DNA of 64,000 bases from Halanaerobium hydrogeniformans (GCF_000166415.1 NC_014654.1:1116001-1180000); one strand, 5' to 3'; counted from the first letter of the stretch, positions 18,051 to 26,542 are shown. The notes: a model not told the origin generated them from the letters alone. Program-made: numbers and translations.

Positions 18051-18485
18051 ATGCAAAAAGTTATTCTCATGGGGGGAACAAAGGCAGGTAAAACAACCCT
18101 GCTTGAAGTTCTTAAAGGTAAGGAATTTAGAGAAATTGATACAAGAACACAGAGTCTGGAGTTCGAAAATAAAGCCATTGATACCCCAGGCGAATATATT
18201 GAAAACAGACATTATTATACAGCTTTAATTTCTGCTGCTCAGGAGGCTAAGGTAATTGCCCTTGTTGCTGATGCTACTGCAGATCAGTATTTTTTTCCAC
18301 CAACATTCGCCTCTATTTTTTCCAGACCGGTAATCGGTATTGTAACCAAAATAGATGATGATGAAGCAGATGTTGAGTATGCAAAAGAAACCCTGGAAAT
18401 GGCAGGTGTCAGTAAAATATTTTTAACAAGCGCAGTTAGTAGAGAAGGTTTAGAAGAACTTGCCGAGTATTTAGCAGAAATATAA
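18051..18485 (+). CDS. pduV: PduV/EutP-type small GTPase
   Basis: This 144-residue Ras-like GTPase is associated with the microcompartment exterior. It shows the P-loop GGTKAGKTTLLE, the DTPGEYIE switch and the TKID guanine-specificity motif. It follows pduU by a single base. In enterics PduV affects compartment positioning. Confidence 0.92.
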   Translation: MQKVILMGGTKAGKTTLLEVLKGKEFREIDTRTQSLEFENKAIDTPGEYIENRHYYTALISAAQEAKVIALVADATADQYFFPPTFASIFSRPVIGIVTKIDDDEADVEYAKETLEMAGVSKIFLTSAVSREGLEELAEYLAEI

Positions 18486-18511
18486 TTTTTCGTTGATCTG
18501 GAGGCGATTTA

Positions 18512-19780
18512 ATGGAGATAGACGGTTTTTTAGATGAAAAAACAGCCCTTAAATATATTAAAGAAGAAACAGAAATATTATCTGATGCAGAAAAAATCAA
18601 TGTTAAAATCATGGACTCCAACAGCCTCAGTTTTGATGGACTGGCCAATAATTTGCTCGTTATAGGAGATGAAAATACAAAAAAACGCTTTATTCTCAAA
18701 CAGATGCTGCCATATGTAAGGGCAGCTATCCAAGAGAGTGATTTAAAAATATCTCTACCTGAAGAGAGAATTTATTCTGAATACTGTTCCCTAAAACTTT
18801 TTAAAGGTATCTGTCCTGATTATGTGGCAGAAGCCTATTTTTTGGATGCAGAAAATAATATTATAATTTTTGAATATATAGATGATATGGAGCTTTTAAG
18901 AAGTGAATTTATCAGGCAAAACAGACATGAACATCTGGCTGAACAGATAGCTATTTTTCTGGCCAGAATTCACTTTTTTACTTCAGGCTTTTTTTTAGAT
19001 AAAAAAACACTAAAGGATCTGCAGGATTTCTTTGCAAAATCTGACTCAGTTAAATCCTGGGATAAATTCATTTTCACCGGCTCTATACTTGAAGCAGAAG
19101 ATAAGCAAATGAATCCCTATCTGGAAGAGAAAATAACTGAATTTAGAGAAGATGAAATTGTCAGAGAAAAGGTAAAAGAAATCAGAGCTATATTTATGAA
19201 CAAAAAAGAGTCGCTAACTCATGGTGACTTTCACACCTCAAATATTTTTATTAACAAAGAAAAAATTATGGCTTTTGATACTGAGTATTCTAATTACACT
19301 CCGGCCTCTTTTGACTTAGGAAGACTTTTGGCCAATGTAATTTTAAATTATGCTTCTTTAATTTCTAAAGATTACAGTCAGGATAAGAAAGAATATCAGG
19401 TCTATCTTTTAAACTTAATTGAGGCTATATTTAATCATTATCAAAAAGAATATTCAAAACTGCTAAAAAAGCACTGTAATTATGGGCAGCAATATCTTGA
19501 TGATTATTTTGATAATTATTTATTCGAATTAATCTCGCTTATTGCCTGTACAATTATTACCAGGATTTATGATGGTGGTATCTGTCTGGACTTTGCACTA
19601 ATTGAAGATTTAAAAAAGCGAGCTCTTGGCCAGGAATTTATTATAGATCTTGCTAAAATACTTTTAGAAAAAAATAAAGAATTTAAAAATATTGAAGCGG
19701 TCACAGAATGTATTTCTAATTTTGCAGTTGAATTTCAGTTGACTAAAATAGTTGAAAATACTCTGGCTGAAATAACTTAA
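18512..19780 (+). CDS. Methylthioribose-kinase-like phosphotransferase
   Basis: This 422-residue protein is of the aminoglycoside-phosphotransferase/choline-kinase superfamily, not PduX (a GHMP-type threonine kinase). The catalytic loop LTHGDFHTSNIF and the DTEYSNYTPASFDLGR metal loop most resemble 5-methylthioribose kinase (MtnK). It lies between pduV and pduL with its own GGAGGCG ribosome site, inside the operon. An inferred role is phosphorylation of 5-deoxyribose or methylthioribose, for example salvage of the 5'-deoxyadenosine released when adenosylcobalamin is damaged. The substrate is not shown by the sequence. Confidence 0.65.
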   Translation: MEIDGFLDEKTALKYIKEETEILSDAEKINVKIMDSNSLSFDGLANNLLVIGDENTKKRFILKQMLPYVRAAIQESDLKISLPEERIYSEYCSLKLFKGICPDYVAEAYFLDAENNIIIFEYIDDMELLRSEFIRQNRHEHLAEQIAIFLARIHFFTSGFFLDKKTLKDLQDFFAKSDSVKSWDKFIFTGSILEAEDKQMNPYLEEKITEFREDEIVREKVKEIRAIFMNKKESLTHGDFHTSNIFINKEKIMAFDTEYSNYTPASFDLGRLLANVILNYASLISKDYSQDKKEYQVYLLNLIEAIFNHYQKEYSKLLKKHCNYGQQYLDDYFDNYLFELISLIACTIITRIYDGGICLDFALIEDLKKRALGQEFIIDLAKILLEKNKEFKNIEAVTECISNFAVEFQLTKIVENTLAEIT

Positions 19781-19819
19781 GCTGTGAAAAATATAAAATT
19801 ATTAAAAAGAGGTGGTTTA

Positions 19820-20467
19820 ATGTCCAATCCAGAACTCAGACAAAAAATAAAAGAGATAATTGCAGAAATGAATCTAGGCGAAAAAAAAGAAGAAAAAATA
19901 ATTCCCATCGAAGCATCAGGAAGACATGTTCATTTAAGTAGAGAAGATGTTGACCGCCTATTTGCAGAGGGTTATGAGCTAACTCCTAAAAGAGAGCTTT
20001 CTCAACCGGGACAGTATTTAGCTGAAGAAAAGATAAGATTAATTGGGCCCAAAGGAATTATCGAAAGAGCTGCTATTTTGGGACCTGCCCGCTCAGATAC
20101 TCAGGTAGAACTTTCAAGAACAGATGCCGTAAAATTAGGTATAGATCCACCTTTAAGATTTTCAGGTAATGTAGAGGGTAGTGCTTCTATCTTTTTAGGC
20201 TCTGCAAAAGATATAGTTAAACTTGAAGAAGGAGTAATAATAGCTAAAAATCATATACATATGCAGCCTCAGGATGCCGAAAGACTTGGAGTAGAAGATG
20301 GAGAAAAGGTCAATGTAGAGGCTATGACCGAAAGACCCATTATCTTTAAGAATGTTTTGATCAGGGTTAATGAAGCTTACAGGTTAAGCATGCATATCGA
20401 TTATGATGAGGCAAATGCCTGTATGCACAAGCCTGGAGATAAGGGAAAAATTATAAAATTAGATTAA
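19820..20467 (+). CDS. pduL: Phosphate propanoyltransferase
   Basis: PduL converts propionyl-CoA to propionyl phosphate and regenerates CoA within the compartment. It is 215 residues from ATG 19820 after AGAGGTGG. The N-terminal helix MSNPELRQKIKEIIAEMNLG is an encapsulation peptide. Zinc-ligand motifs of the two-barrel PduL fold are visible: SGRHVHLSREDVDRLF, NHIHMQPQDAERLG and MHIDYDEANAC. It is the last gene of the operon, whereas in Salmonella pduL is internal. Confidence 0.94.
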   Translation: MSNPELRQKIKEIIAEMNLGEKKEEKIIPIEASGRHVHLSREDVDRLFAEGYELTPKRELSQPGQYLAEEKIRLIGPKGIIERAAILGPARSDTQVELSRTDAVKLGIDPPLRFSGNVEGSASIFLGSAKDIVKLEEGVIIAKNHIHMQPQDAERLGVEDGEKVNVEAMTERPIIFKNVLIRVNEAYRLSMHIDYDEANACMHKPGDKGKIIKLD

Positions 20468-20484
20468 AAATTAGAGTTAATTAT

Positions 20485-20511
20485 GACTGGATAAAATCCA
20501 GTCTTTTTTTT
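20485..20511 (+). terminator. Rho-independent terminator of the Pdu operon
   Basis: A perfect 8-bp stem GACTGGAT / ATCCAGTC with a 3-base loop is followed by eight T residues. It lies 17 bases after the pduL stop. Confidence 0.92.
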
Positions 20512-20557
20512 ATTCTACAATAATTTTAAAAAATAATTTTTAAAAAAGAGGATTTGA

Positions 20558-20614
20558 AAGAATTATTTAGAATTATCTAATAGAAATGATAATTATTATT
20601 AAGAAATAATTCTT
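20558..20614. repeat. Nested inverted repeats upstream of the DUF2177 gene
   Basis: Outer arms AAGAATTATTT (20558-20568) and AAATAATTCTT (20604-20614) are a perfect 11-bp inverted repeat. Inner arms AATTATC (20571-20577) and GATAATT (20588-20594) nest inside. It ends about 17 bases before the TTG start and may be an operator or mRNA hairpin. The extreme A/T content makes a chance origin possible. Confidence 0.4.
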
Positions 20615-20631
20615 GAAAAGGAGGTTTTAAA

Positions 20632-21033
20632 TTGTTATATTTAAAAAGTTATTTAATTGCACTTGTTATTTTCTTTGGCATAGATATCATCTGGCTGGGA
20701 ACAATAGCTCAGGACTTATATCAAAAACATCTCGGCTTTTTATTAAAAGAAAATTTTAATATGACTGCTGCAGTAATATTCTATTTATTTTTTATTGCCG
20801 GCCTGGTCTTTTTTGTTATCAATCGAGCTCTTTATTTATCCAGCTGGCAGTATGCCCTTTTTGCAGGGATGTTCTTTGGCTTTATAACTTATGCTACCTA
20901 TGATATGACAAATTTAGCAACAATTAAGGATTGGCCGGTGATTATTACGGTAATTGATATAGTCTGGGGTTCTATTTTGTGTGGTGCAACTTCATTATTC
21001 ACTTATTTAGTTATTAGCCATTTTAACTTGTAA
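20632..21033 (+). CDS. DUF2177 family membrane protein
   Basis: This 133-residue protein has four hydrophobic segments (about 5-25, 45-65, 75-95 and 105-128). The conserved FFGIDIIWLG near the start and FAGMFFGFITYATYDMTNLAT in the centre are the DUF2177 signature. Its function is unknown. The start is TTG 20632, eight bases after AAAAGGAGG. It is a single-gene unit. Confidence 0.85.
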   Translation: MLYLKSYLIALVIFFGIDIIWLGTIAQDLYQKHLGFLLKENFNMTAAVIFYLFFIAGLVFFVINRALYLSSWQYALFAGMFFGFITYATYDMTNLATIKDWPVIITVIDIVWGSILCGATSLFTYLVISHFNL

Positions 21034-21060
21034 AAGCAAAAAAAATATAAATTCAAAAAA

Positions 21061-21084
21061 GAGGTCCAGAATATTCCGGACCTC
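21061..21084. terminator. Hairpin terminator between convergent genes
   Basis: This is a near-perfect 24-bp palindrome (GAGGTCC...GGACCTC, centre GAATATTC). On the minus strand it is followed by a T-run (the A-run at 21053-21060 on plus), so it should terminate the minus-strand gene at 21116. It may also stop the DUF2177 transcript. Confidence 0.75.
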
Positions 21085-21115
21085 TGCTTAATTTAAATAA
21101 TAAATATTTTTAAGG

Positions 21116-21877
21116 TTAATTCAACAAATCACTTAAATCTATAACTATGTCAAAACTTATATCTATGCCATTATCTCCATTATCCTTATCATCAGTTTCT
21201 TCTTGATAGCTATCCTTAAGTTGATTATAAACTGTATCTCTAGAGAGCTGTCTACCTCTACCATCTTTTTCGATTGTCCTACCGGTATTTAAATCTTCAT
21301 AATAATAGCTATATCTATTATTCGCATAATGAACACTTAGTTTTTCGATCATATTTCTATCACGGTAATAGTAATCATATTTTTGATTTTTTATTTCGAT
21401 TTCTTCTTCAATTCCACGAGCTTCATTATAGTAGCTGTAATCATAATTATGTCCTCTTACCCTTACAGTTTCTATTCCACCCCTATATTCGCGCTTTCTA
21501 TCATAATTTTTGCTGTCAAGTGGGGGTAAAAGCCTCTGTCGTCTGGGATGTCTCAGACGGATTAAAGAATCTTCAAATATTACGTTTGGCAGCCAAAAAT
21601 TATGGTGATACTTTTCTAAACTGCCTCTTTTTCTGGCAATATTTCTTAATTCATGTTCGTCTAACTTCTGACCTGAATTACTATAATAATATAATATTAG
21701 GCTGATATCTTTACTGTTAAGGCCTAATCTGGCCATATATTCTAAATCATCAGAATCTAAATCATTATAAACTCTAATTAATAATTCTTTATCAAAATCA
21801 TCCAGTGAAACAGCAGCAGCTGTAACAGATAGCAAAAAGATTATTATAAGAGTTAAACTGAGAACTTTTTTAGGCAT
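21116..21877 (-). CDS. Secreted hypothetical protein, Tyr-rich
   Basis: I do not recognise a family. The protein is 253 residues from the ATG at 21877 (MPKKVLSLTL), which follows GAAAGGGGTG on the minus strand. An 18-residue upstream extension of the frame lacks a ribosome site. A signal peptide (LTLIIIFLLSVTAAA) is followed by DDFDKELLIRVYNDLDSDDLEYMARLG. A region of repeated Tyr-rich beta-like strands (NYDYSYYNEARG, KYDYYYRDR, RYSYYYEDLNTG) suggests a YD-repeat-like sheet. The acidic C-terminus ends in alternating Asp/Ile. It is probably exported. Confidence 0.7.
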   Translation of the reverse strand: MPKKVLSLTLIIIFLLSVTAAAVSLDDFDKELLIRVYNDLDSDDLEYMARLGLNSKDISLILYYYSNSGQKLDEHELRNIARKRGSLEKYHHNFWLPNVIFEDSLIRLRHPRRQRLLPPLDSKNYDRKREYRGGIETVRVRGHNYDYSYYNEARGIEEEIEIKNQKYDYYYRDRNMIEKLSVHYANNRYSYYYEDLNTGRTIEKDGRGRQLSRDTVYNQLKDSYQEETDDKDNGDNGIDISFDIVIDLSDLLN

Positions 21878-22029
21878 AAATAACACCCCTTTCAATATCT
21901 TTATTATACTTCTTAACAACAAAAAAAGCAAAGTAAATTATATTATTTACTAAAATTCATATTCTCTTCATATTTGCCCTCTATAATGAACTCAGAAGTT
22001 AAAAAACAACAAATAAGGAGTGGAAATTA

Positions 22030-22581
22030 ATGAAAAAAATATTAACAGGAATTTTAGTACTCACATTTTTAATTACAGCTTTTGTAGGAATGACTTATGC
22101 ACAAAGACCTATGGACAGGGCAAATCATGATCAACAACAGGGTAGTATGCATTTTGCCCAGCGAGGATCTGGCATGGGTTATCAGGAGCTTGATTTAACA
22201 GAATCTCAAGTTGATAGAATGTCTGAACTGCGAGAAGAATTTTATAACGATACTTCCGAGTTGAGAGAAGAGTTAAGAGCTTTAAACTGGGAAATGAGAG
22301 ATTTAAGGTTAAAAAATGCTTCTAATGCAGAGATTGGTGCAGTTCAGGATGAAATAGATGTTATAGTTTCTCAATTAAATGAAAAGCGGTTGGAAATGCA
22401 GGAAAACATGCATAACTATTTAACTGATGAGCAGCTTGCTTTAATAGAAGAGGCCAGAAGTGATTTTCAGGGACGCTTTGGCGAAAAAGGTTCTAGAACA
22501 AATAGAGGATCTTCTTCAAGCACAGGCAGATTTCATCAGAGAGGAAGTAGAGGCAGTTTTGGTTTTGGCTGGTGTCACTAA
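22030..22581 (+). CDS. Spy/CpxP-like LTxxQ-motif exported protein
   Basis: This 183-residue protein has a signal peptide (residues 1-24, cleavage near TYAQ). Two LTxxQ-type repeats are visible: DLTESQVDRMSELREEF and YLTDEQLALIEEARSDF, flanking a long helical Glu/Arg-rich middle. This is the pattern of the Spy/CpxP/zinc-resistance-associated family, which act as envelope chaperones or metal sensors. The tail is Gly/Ser/Arg-rich. The ribosome site is AAGGAGTGG. It is monocistronic with its own terminator. Confidence 0.8.
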   Translation: MKKILTGILVLTFLITAFVGMTYAQRPMDRANHDQQQGSMHFAQRGSGMGYQELDLTESQVDRMSELREEFYNDTSELREELRALNWEMRDLRLKNASNAEIGAVQDEIDVIVSQLNEKRLEMQENMHNYLTDEQLALIEEARSDFQGRFGEKGSRTNRGSSSSTGRFHQRGSRGSFGFGWCH

Positions 22582-22627
22582 TTCATTAAAATAATATTTT
22601 AGCTTAAAATAAATTGATTTTCATGAT

Positions 22628-22658
22628 ATACTCCCTTTCGTAGAGGGAGTATTTTTTT
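22628..22658 (+). terminator. Rho-independent terminator
   Basis: The 9-bp stem ATACTCCCT / AGGGAGTAT with a 7-base loop is followed by seven T residues, 46 bases after the Spy-like gene. Confidence 0.92.
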
Positions 22659-22813
22659 GCCTATTTATTGGTATTTTTTTATACTACTGGCAGGATTACA
22701 GGCTTAGATATTGAATTTAATAATAAGACTAAATTTAGTTTCAATTTTTTTACTTATAAAGGTTCTATTTTAAAATTGGCATTAGAAAAATATTATTGGA
22801 AGTTGGTGGTTAG

Positions 22814-23338
22814 ATGGAAGATATTTATAAATACAATAACTATAAATTTTTAGAAAAGATATATACTCCAATTGGGGTTGTAATGGCAGGATTTTTACTT
22901 CAGTTTTTTTATCCGGTAAGTGGTTTTTACCAGAGAATTTTAATATATTTAATTTATCTCTCAGCAGTATTACTTTTTGTTTTTGATGCGGTTCCAGTTA
23001 TTATCAGCACCTATCATGCCTGGAATAAGGAAGTTATACTCACAAATAGGACCGTAATAGTTAAAGGTGATGATCATCTTGATACCAGAATAGTTAACCG
23101 CAGTGATATCAATAAGATAGTTTTTAGAAGTCTAAGGGGAGAAGATGTAGAAATACCTCACTACAGAAAACTGGAAGATATAGACGATGATATTTATGAA
23201 TTACCGGGCAGAAAATTTGTGATAGATTATGATTCAGATACCGCAGAAGATAATCTTGTTATTTATTTAGAACTTCTACCAGAGGAGTTTGTAGAGGAAT
23301 TTATTAAATGGTATCAGGCCGATGTCGCTTTAAAATAA
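22814..23338 (+). CDS. Hypothetical membrane protein
   Basis: No family is recognised. The 174-residue protein has two hydrophobic segments (about 17-35 and 41-60) and then a soluble C-terminal half. The pattern EVILTNRTVIVKGDDHLDTRIVNRSDINKIVF resembles a bacterial PH-like (YdbT/DUF304-type) domain after two membrane helices. The C-terminus is acidic. The ribosome site (TTGGTGG) is modest. It is followed directly by a terminator. Confidence 0.65.
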   Translation: MEDIYKYNNYKFLEKIYTPIGVVMAGFLLQFFYPVSGFYQRILIYLIYLSAVLLFVFDAVPVIISTYHAWNKEVILTNRTVIVKGDDHLDTRIVNRSDINKIVFRSLRGEDVEIPHYRKLEDIDDDIYELPGRKFVIDYDSDTAEDNLVIYLELLPEEFVEEFIKWYQADVALK

Positions 23339-23344
23339 TTATTT

Positions 23345-23387
23345 AACCTCATTGAGATTATTCATATTTATCTTAATGAGGTTTTTG
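23345..23387 (+). terminator. Rho-independent terminator
   Basis: AACCTCATT at 23345-23353 pairs with AATGAGGTT at 23375-23383, then a short T-run follows. It is 6 bases after the preceding stop codon. Confidence 0.85.
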
Positions 23388-23607
23388 TCTTTGCCTGGCA
23401 TTAATATTTGTTGGTCAGTGAAAGTCTGATGCAGGAATTAAAAAGATTCTGAAGAAATATAAACTTGAAAGCAGAACATAAGCTGCTGCTACCAAAAGTG
23501 TTAATTTAATGGCAGCTTATTTACTATATTAACTGAACAAATTAATCTTGATTAGATTCACAATAACTAAATTTAGATATAAATGCAAGAAAGGCTGTGA
23601 TTATTTT

Positions 23608-24642
23608 ATGTTAAGAAAGATTGAAATTGTTCTGCCTGTTGATGAGACTGATAAATTAAATGAAATTCTGGAGGATTACAAAGTTCTGGATAGATATAAA
23701 ATTTCTCTACTTGAAGACCAGGCACTCTATTTAATCACCCTAAATGTTGAAAATAGTGGACCTTTATTGGATGAGCTAGAAAAGAAGCTGGCTTTTGCTG
23801 AAGGTTTTAGATTAAATATGCTTGAGGTTGAGGCTACTATTCCAGCTGTAAAAATGGATGAAGAAAATGATAAAAACAAAGAGGACAAGGCAATTACAGA
23901 TGAAGATTCTGAGGATAAGCAAGAAGAGAAAAATAATACAACTAAAGGTTTAAGCCGGCAGGAACTTTATGCTGATATCTCTGATTCTATAAACTTAAAT
24001 AGCAATTATATATTGATGTGTCTCCTTTCGGCTATTGTTGCCTCCAGTGGTGTTATGCTGGATAATGTTGCTGTTATAGTTGGTGCCATGGTAATTGCCC
24101 CATTACTGGGTCCAAATGTCGGTATGGCTCTAGCCTCAACCCTAGGAGATATGGAATTAGGCAAGAAAGCTTTTAAGGCATCTTTATATGGTGCCGGAGC
24201 TGCTCTCATAGTTGCTCTAATAGCTGGATTAATTTTAAGTCCTGATAGCTGGCCCCATGAGGTTTTAAGCAGGACCAGTGTTGGCTGGGGAGATATTACT
24301 CTGGCTCTGGCCTCAGGAAGTGCAGGAACCCTGGCCTTTACAACTGGAACCTCTGGCGCTGTAATTGGAGTCATGATTGCTGTGGCCTTGATGCCACCCC
24401 TGGTGGTTGTTGGAATATTATTAGGAGCAGGGGAGTTTTTTATGGCTGGTGGTGCTTTAATGTTATTTATCTCAAATATAATCTGTATAAATTTAGCCGG
24501 AGTTTTAACCTTTATCTATCAAGGGATTAGGCCTTTAAACTGGTGGGAAGAAAAAAAAGCTGAAACTTCAAGGAAGTACAGCCTTTTTCTCTGGATAGTT
24601 TTATTGACTCTATTAATTATCGGAATTCAGTTTATTCAATAG
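23608..24642 (+). CDS. DUF389 / TIGR00341 family membrane protein
   Basis: This 344-residue protein starts at ATG 23608; an upstream in-frame TTG lacks a ribosome site. The cytoplasmic N-terminal domain (residues 1-95) is followed by an acidic linker (DEENDKNKEDKAITDEDSED). The hydrophobic DUF389 domain then has about six membrane segments with the conserved SAIVASSGVMLDNVAVIVGAM / APLLGPNVGMALA core. Function is unknown in the family; some members are proposed transporters. It sits alone, so context does not help. Confidence 0.85.
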   Translation: MLRKIEIVLPVDETDKLNEILEDYKVLDRYKISLLEDQALYLITLNVENSGPLLDELEKKLAFAEGFRLNMLEVEATIPAVKMDEENDKNKEDKAITDEDSEDKQEEKNNTTKGLSRQELYADISDSINLNSNYILMCLLSAIVASSGVMLDNVAVIVGAMVIAPLLGPNVGMALASTLGDMELGKKAFKASLYGAGAALIVALIAGLILSPDSWPHEVLSRTSVGWGDITLALASGSAGTLAFTTGTSGAVIGVMIAVALMPPLVVVGILLGAGEFFMAGGALMLFISNIICINLAGVLTFIYQGIRPLNWWEEKKAETSRKYSLFLWIVLLTLLIIGIQFIQ

Positions 24643-24884
24643 GAGATCAGATCTATATCAGAAGCAGAAAAGCGCCCAAAAGGACTTCTTTTTAACTTTA
24701 CATAGCCAATAATGAATGTGCTAAACTCAACAAATATAACTGTTAGCCATATTCCACGGAGAGGTTCACTAATTACGGTTTCCCATAATTCCCTTGCAGC
24801 TTCTCCATTTCTTTCAATAACTCTAGCTAATCTTATATCTCTAGGGGTGTCTAGCCAAATTTTAAAATCATAAAACAATTCCAA
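24636..24884 (-). pseudogene. Possible remnant of a small P-loop kinase gene
   Basis: This 82-codon minus-strand frame contains IWLDTPRDIRLARVIERNGEAARELWE, which resembles the lid/substrate region of uridine-kinase-like AAA proteins (LDTP...RLAR...RDG...W). No Walker A or N-terminal half is found upstream on the minus strand, and the C-terminal part does not fit the family. It is either a decayed 5'-truncated gene or a chance match. Its 3' end overlaps the DUF389 stop region. Confidence 0.35.
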
Positions 24885-25037
24885 TCAACTCATTAAATTC
24901 TATAATTAAATAGCTGGCAACTTAAAGTTCATGAGGACAAGTTGAAAACAACTCTTATCTCAGGACGATGTAGTCTTAAAACAACACAGTAATGGTTATT
25001 ATTACTGTTATGACAGTGTTTATAACAAAAAATATTG

Positions 25038-25066
25038 TTGACAAAAAAATAATAATAGTATATAAT
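25038..25066 (+). promoter_or_regulatory. Strong sigma-A-type promoter
   Basis: TTGACA (25038-25043), an exact 17-base spacer, and TATAAT (25061-25066) form a consensus promoter for the DUF4198 gene. A Fur-like box begins 10 bases after the -10. Confidence 0.9.
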
Positions 25067-25075
25067 ATATTTGAG

Positions 25076-25094
25076 ATTGAGAATCGTTTTCAAT
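25076..25094 (+). promoter_or_regulatory. Fur-like operator
   Basis: The 19-bp imperfect inverted repeat ATTGAGAA-TCG-TTTTCAAT resembles iron-regulator (Fur) boxes of the form TGAGAATnATTTTCA. It covers the expected transcription start of the consensus promoter, a placement typical of metal-dependent repression. A related metalloregulator could bind instead. Confidence 0.6.
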
Positions 25095-25232
25095 TAAAAT
25101 ATAAATAAAGAGGAGATGATGCTGTTAATAGATGTTATTTTTTTTAGTATATATTACATAAATATCTAAAATTGTTATATTAAGGCTTTGAGTTTTAAGT
25201 TAGTTTTTTTAAAAAAAAGGGGTGTTATATTA

Positions 25233-25985
25233 ATGTTTAAAAAGAAATATCTAATTATTTTTGCTTTCACTGTATTGCTGGTCAGTCTTTTCTCAGTTTC
25301 TGCTCTGGCTCACTGCGTCTGGGTGGAGCTTCCAGCCCAAACTTCTCTAAATGAAGAATTTGAAGTTTATGCTTACTATGCAGATCCGGATGATCCGATG
25401 GAAGAGAGAGATCAAACAGAACTTGAGTTATATATTATTGATTACAATGGAGAAAAACACGATTTGGATTTAAGTGAACAAAGTACATATTATAATGCAT
25501 TTGCCGAATTATCAACTGCAGGAGAATATAATTTTATTCTTGAGAGGGAGCCCAACAGATACCGCTTACAGCAGATTAGAGACTTCGGGAAGGCAGTAAC
25601 TCTGGCCGGTAATAGTTTAAATTATTCATATGAGCCAGCTGGGATTCCTTTAGAAGTACAGCTTGTAGAAAGCAATACTATTAATGAGCAGGAAGTAGAA
25701 ATTGTTGTCGAAGTTTTATATGAGGGTGAAGTAATAACTGATAGTGATATAGAACTATTTCAATCCCTGGAAAAGGGTTTAATAACCGAAGCTGGAATGG
25801 CTTATGAAGAAATTGCAGATGTAGAAATTTCTGAAGATGGCAGAACTACCTTTGCTATCAATCCAGAATATAATTATGTTTTTGAAACAGATTATCATGT
25901 AGATGCCGATCAGGTAGAAGATACTGGCTTTTTTATTAGGGAAGTAAGATTTAGATCAACACTATTTTTACCTGCCGCTCAATAA
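25233..25985 (+). CDS. Exported DUF4198-family protein, probably metal-related
   Basis: This 250-residue protein starts at ATG 25233 after AAAGGGGTG. The signal peptide (YLIIFAFTVLLVSLFSVSALA) is followed by mature AHCVWVELP, the usual DUF4198 start with a His near the new N-terminus. Beta-rich sequence continues to the end. DUF4198/NikM-like proteins are linked to nickel, cobalt or other metal uptake, and the Fur-like box supports metal regulation. No transporter gene is adjacent. A 100-base leader lies between promoter and start. Confidence 0.7.
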   Translation: MFKKKYLIIFAFTVLLVSLFSVSALAHCVWVELPAQTSLNEEFEVYAYYADPDDPMEERDQTELELYIIDYNGEKHDLDLSEQSTYYNAFAELSTAGEYNFILEREPNRYRLQQIRDFGKAVTLAGNSLNYSYEPAGIPLEVQLVESNTINEQEVEIVVEVLYEGEVITDSDIELFQSLEKGLITEAGMAYEEIADVEISEDGRTTFAINPEYNYVFETDYHVDADQVEDTGFFIREVRFRSTLFLPAAQ

Positions 25986-26009
25986 TATAAGAGGTATTTA
26001 AAAATATTC

Positions 26010-26041
26010 AATTAACCCTCCATTAATCCGGGGGGTTAATT
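26010..26041 (+). terminator. Hairpin, possible terminator
   Basis: AATTAACCC (26010-26018) pairs with GGGTTAATT (26033-26041). There is no immediate T-run; a T-run appears about 20 bases later at 26060. Termination is therefore only likely. Confidence 0.45.
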
Positions 26042-26105
26042 AGATTAATAGCTGTTAAATATTTTTTTAACTTAGTTTATACATAAAGTAGAGAGGAGTT
26101 TTAAT

Positions 26106-26396
26106 ATGAGTATTATGATAGTTGGTGCAGATAATTTAGGTTCAATTGAAAACAATGTTAGAAAACTCGGTTTTGATCAAATCACTCATCTTCCGGGAAG
26201 AAAAAAATCTAAATTCAGGAATTTTAATATTCCCGGAGAGGTAGATGTTGTCTTAGTAATGACTGATTATATTAACCATGCAGTTATGAAAAAAGTCAAA
26301 AGAGCAGCAAAAGCTAAAGACTTAAATGTTATCTATGCTCGCAGAAGCTGGGCTGCTATTTATAAAAAACTGCAGAGAAAAAGAATTGTAAATTAA
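26106..26396 (+). CDS. DUF2325 family protein
   Basis: This 96-residue protein matches DUF2325, a small Rossmann-like domain: SIMIVGADNLGSIENNVRKLGF at the start, DVVLVMTDYINHAVMKKVKRAAKA in the middle, and IYARRSW near the end. Function is unknown. The ribosome site GAGAGGAG precedes ATG 26106. It appears monocistronic. Confidence 0.82.
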   Translation: MSIMIVGADNLGSIENNVRKLGFDQITHLPGRKKSKFRNFNIPGEVDVVLVMTDYINHAVMKKVKRAAKAKDLNVIYARRSWAAIYKKLQRKRIVN

Positions 26397-26483
26397 AAAG
26401 TTCTAGTTATTAATTTGAAATCTCCAGTGATTTCTATTGAAAAAAATAGATTTAAAAATTTTTGAAAAATAAAAGGATAAATA

Positions 26484-26511
26484 TTGTAGGCCGCGAATAG
26501 AAGGTTATAAT
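26484..26511 (+). promoter_or_regulatory. Candidate promoter of the radical SAM/peptide operon
   Basis: TTGTAG (26484-26489) and TATAAT (26506-26511) are 16 bases apart, upstream of the radical SAM gene's GAGAGGGGGAG ribosome site. The -10 is perfect and the -35 is weak. Confidence 0.45.
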
Positions 26512-26542
26512 AATTAAAAACAGAGAGGGGGAGTGAAAAAGG

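Noticed and set aside
22668-22853. 61-codon plus-strand frame overlapping the start of the hypothetical membrane protein
   Set aside because: It has no ribosome site, begins inside the terminator flank, and overlaps the better-supported gene at 22814.
23387-23607. Possible riboswitch or small RNA before the DUF389 gene
   Set aside because: Only a weak AAGCTGC/GCAGCTT pairing with a long loop is seen; no known riboswitch core could be recognised.
25116-25169. 17-codon hydrophobic leader-like frame after AGGAG
   Set aside because: The ribosome site touches the start codon, the composition simply reflects A/T-rich leader DNA, and nothing suggests attenuation.
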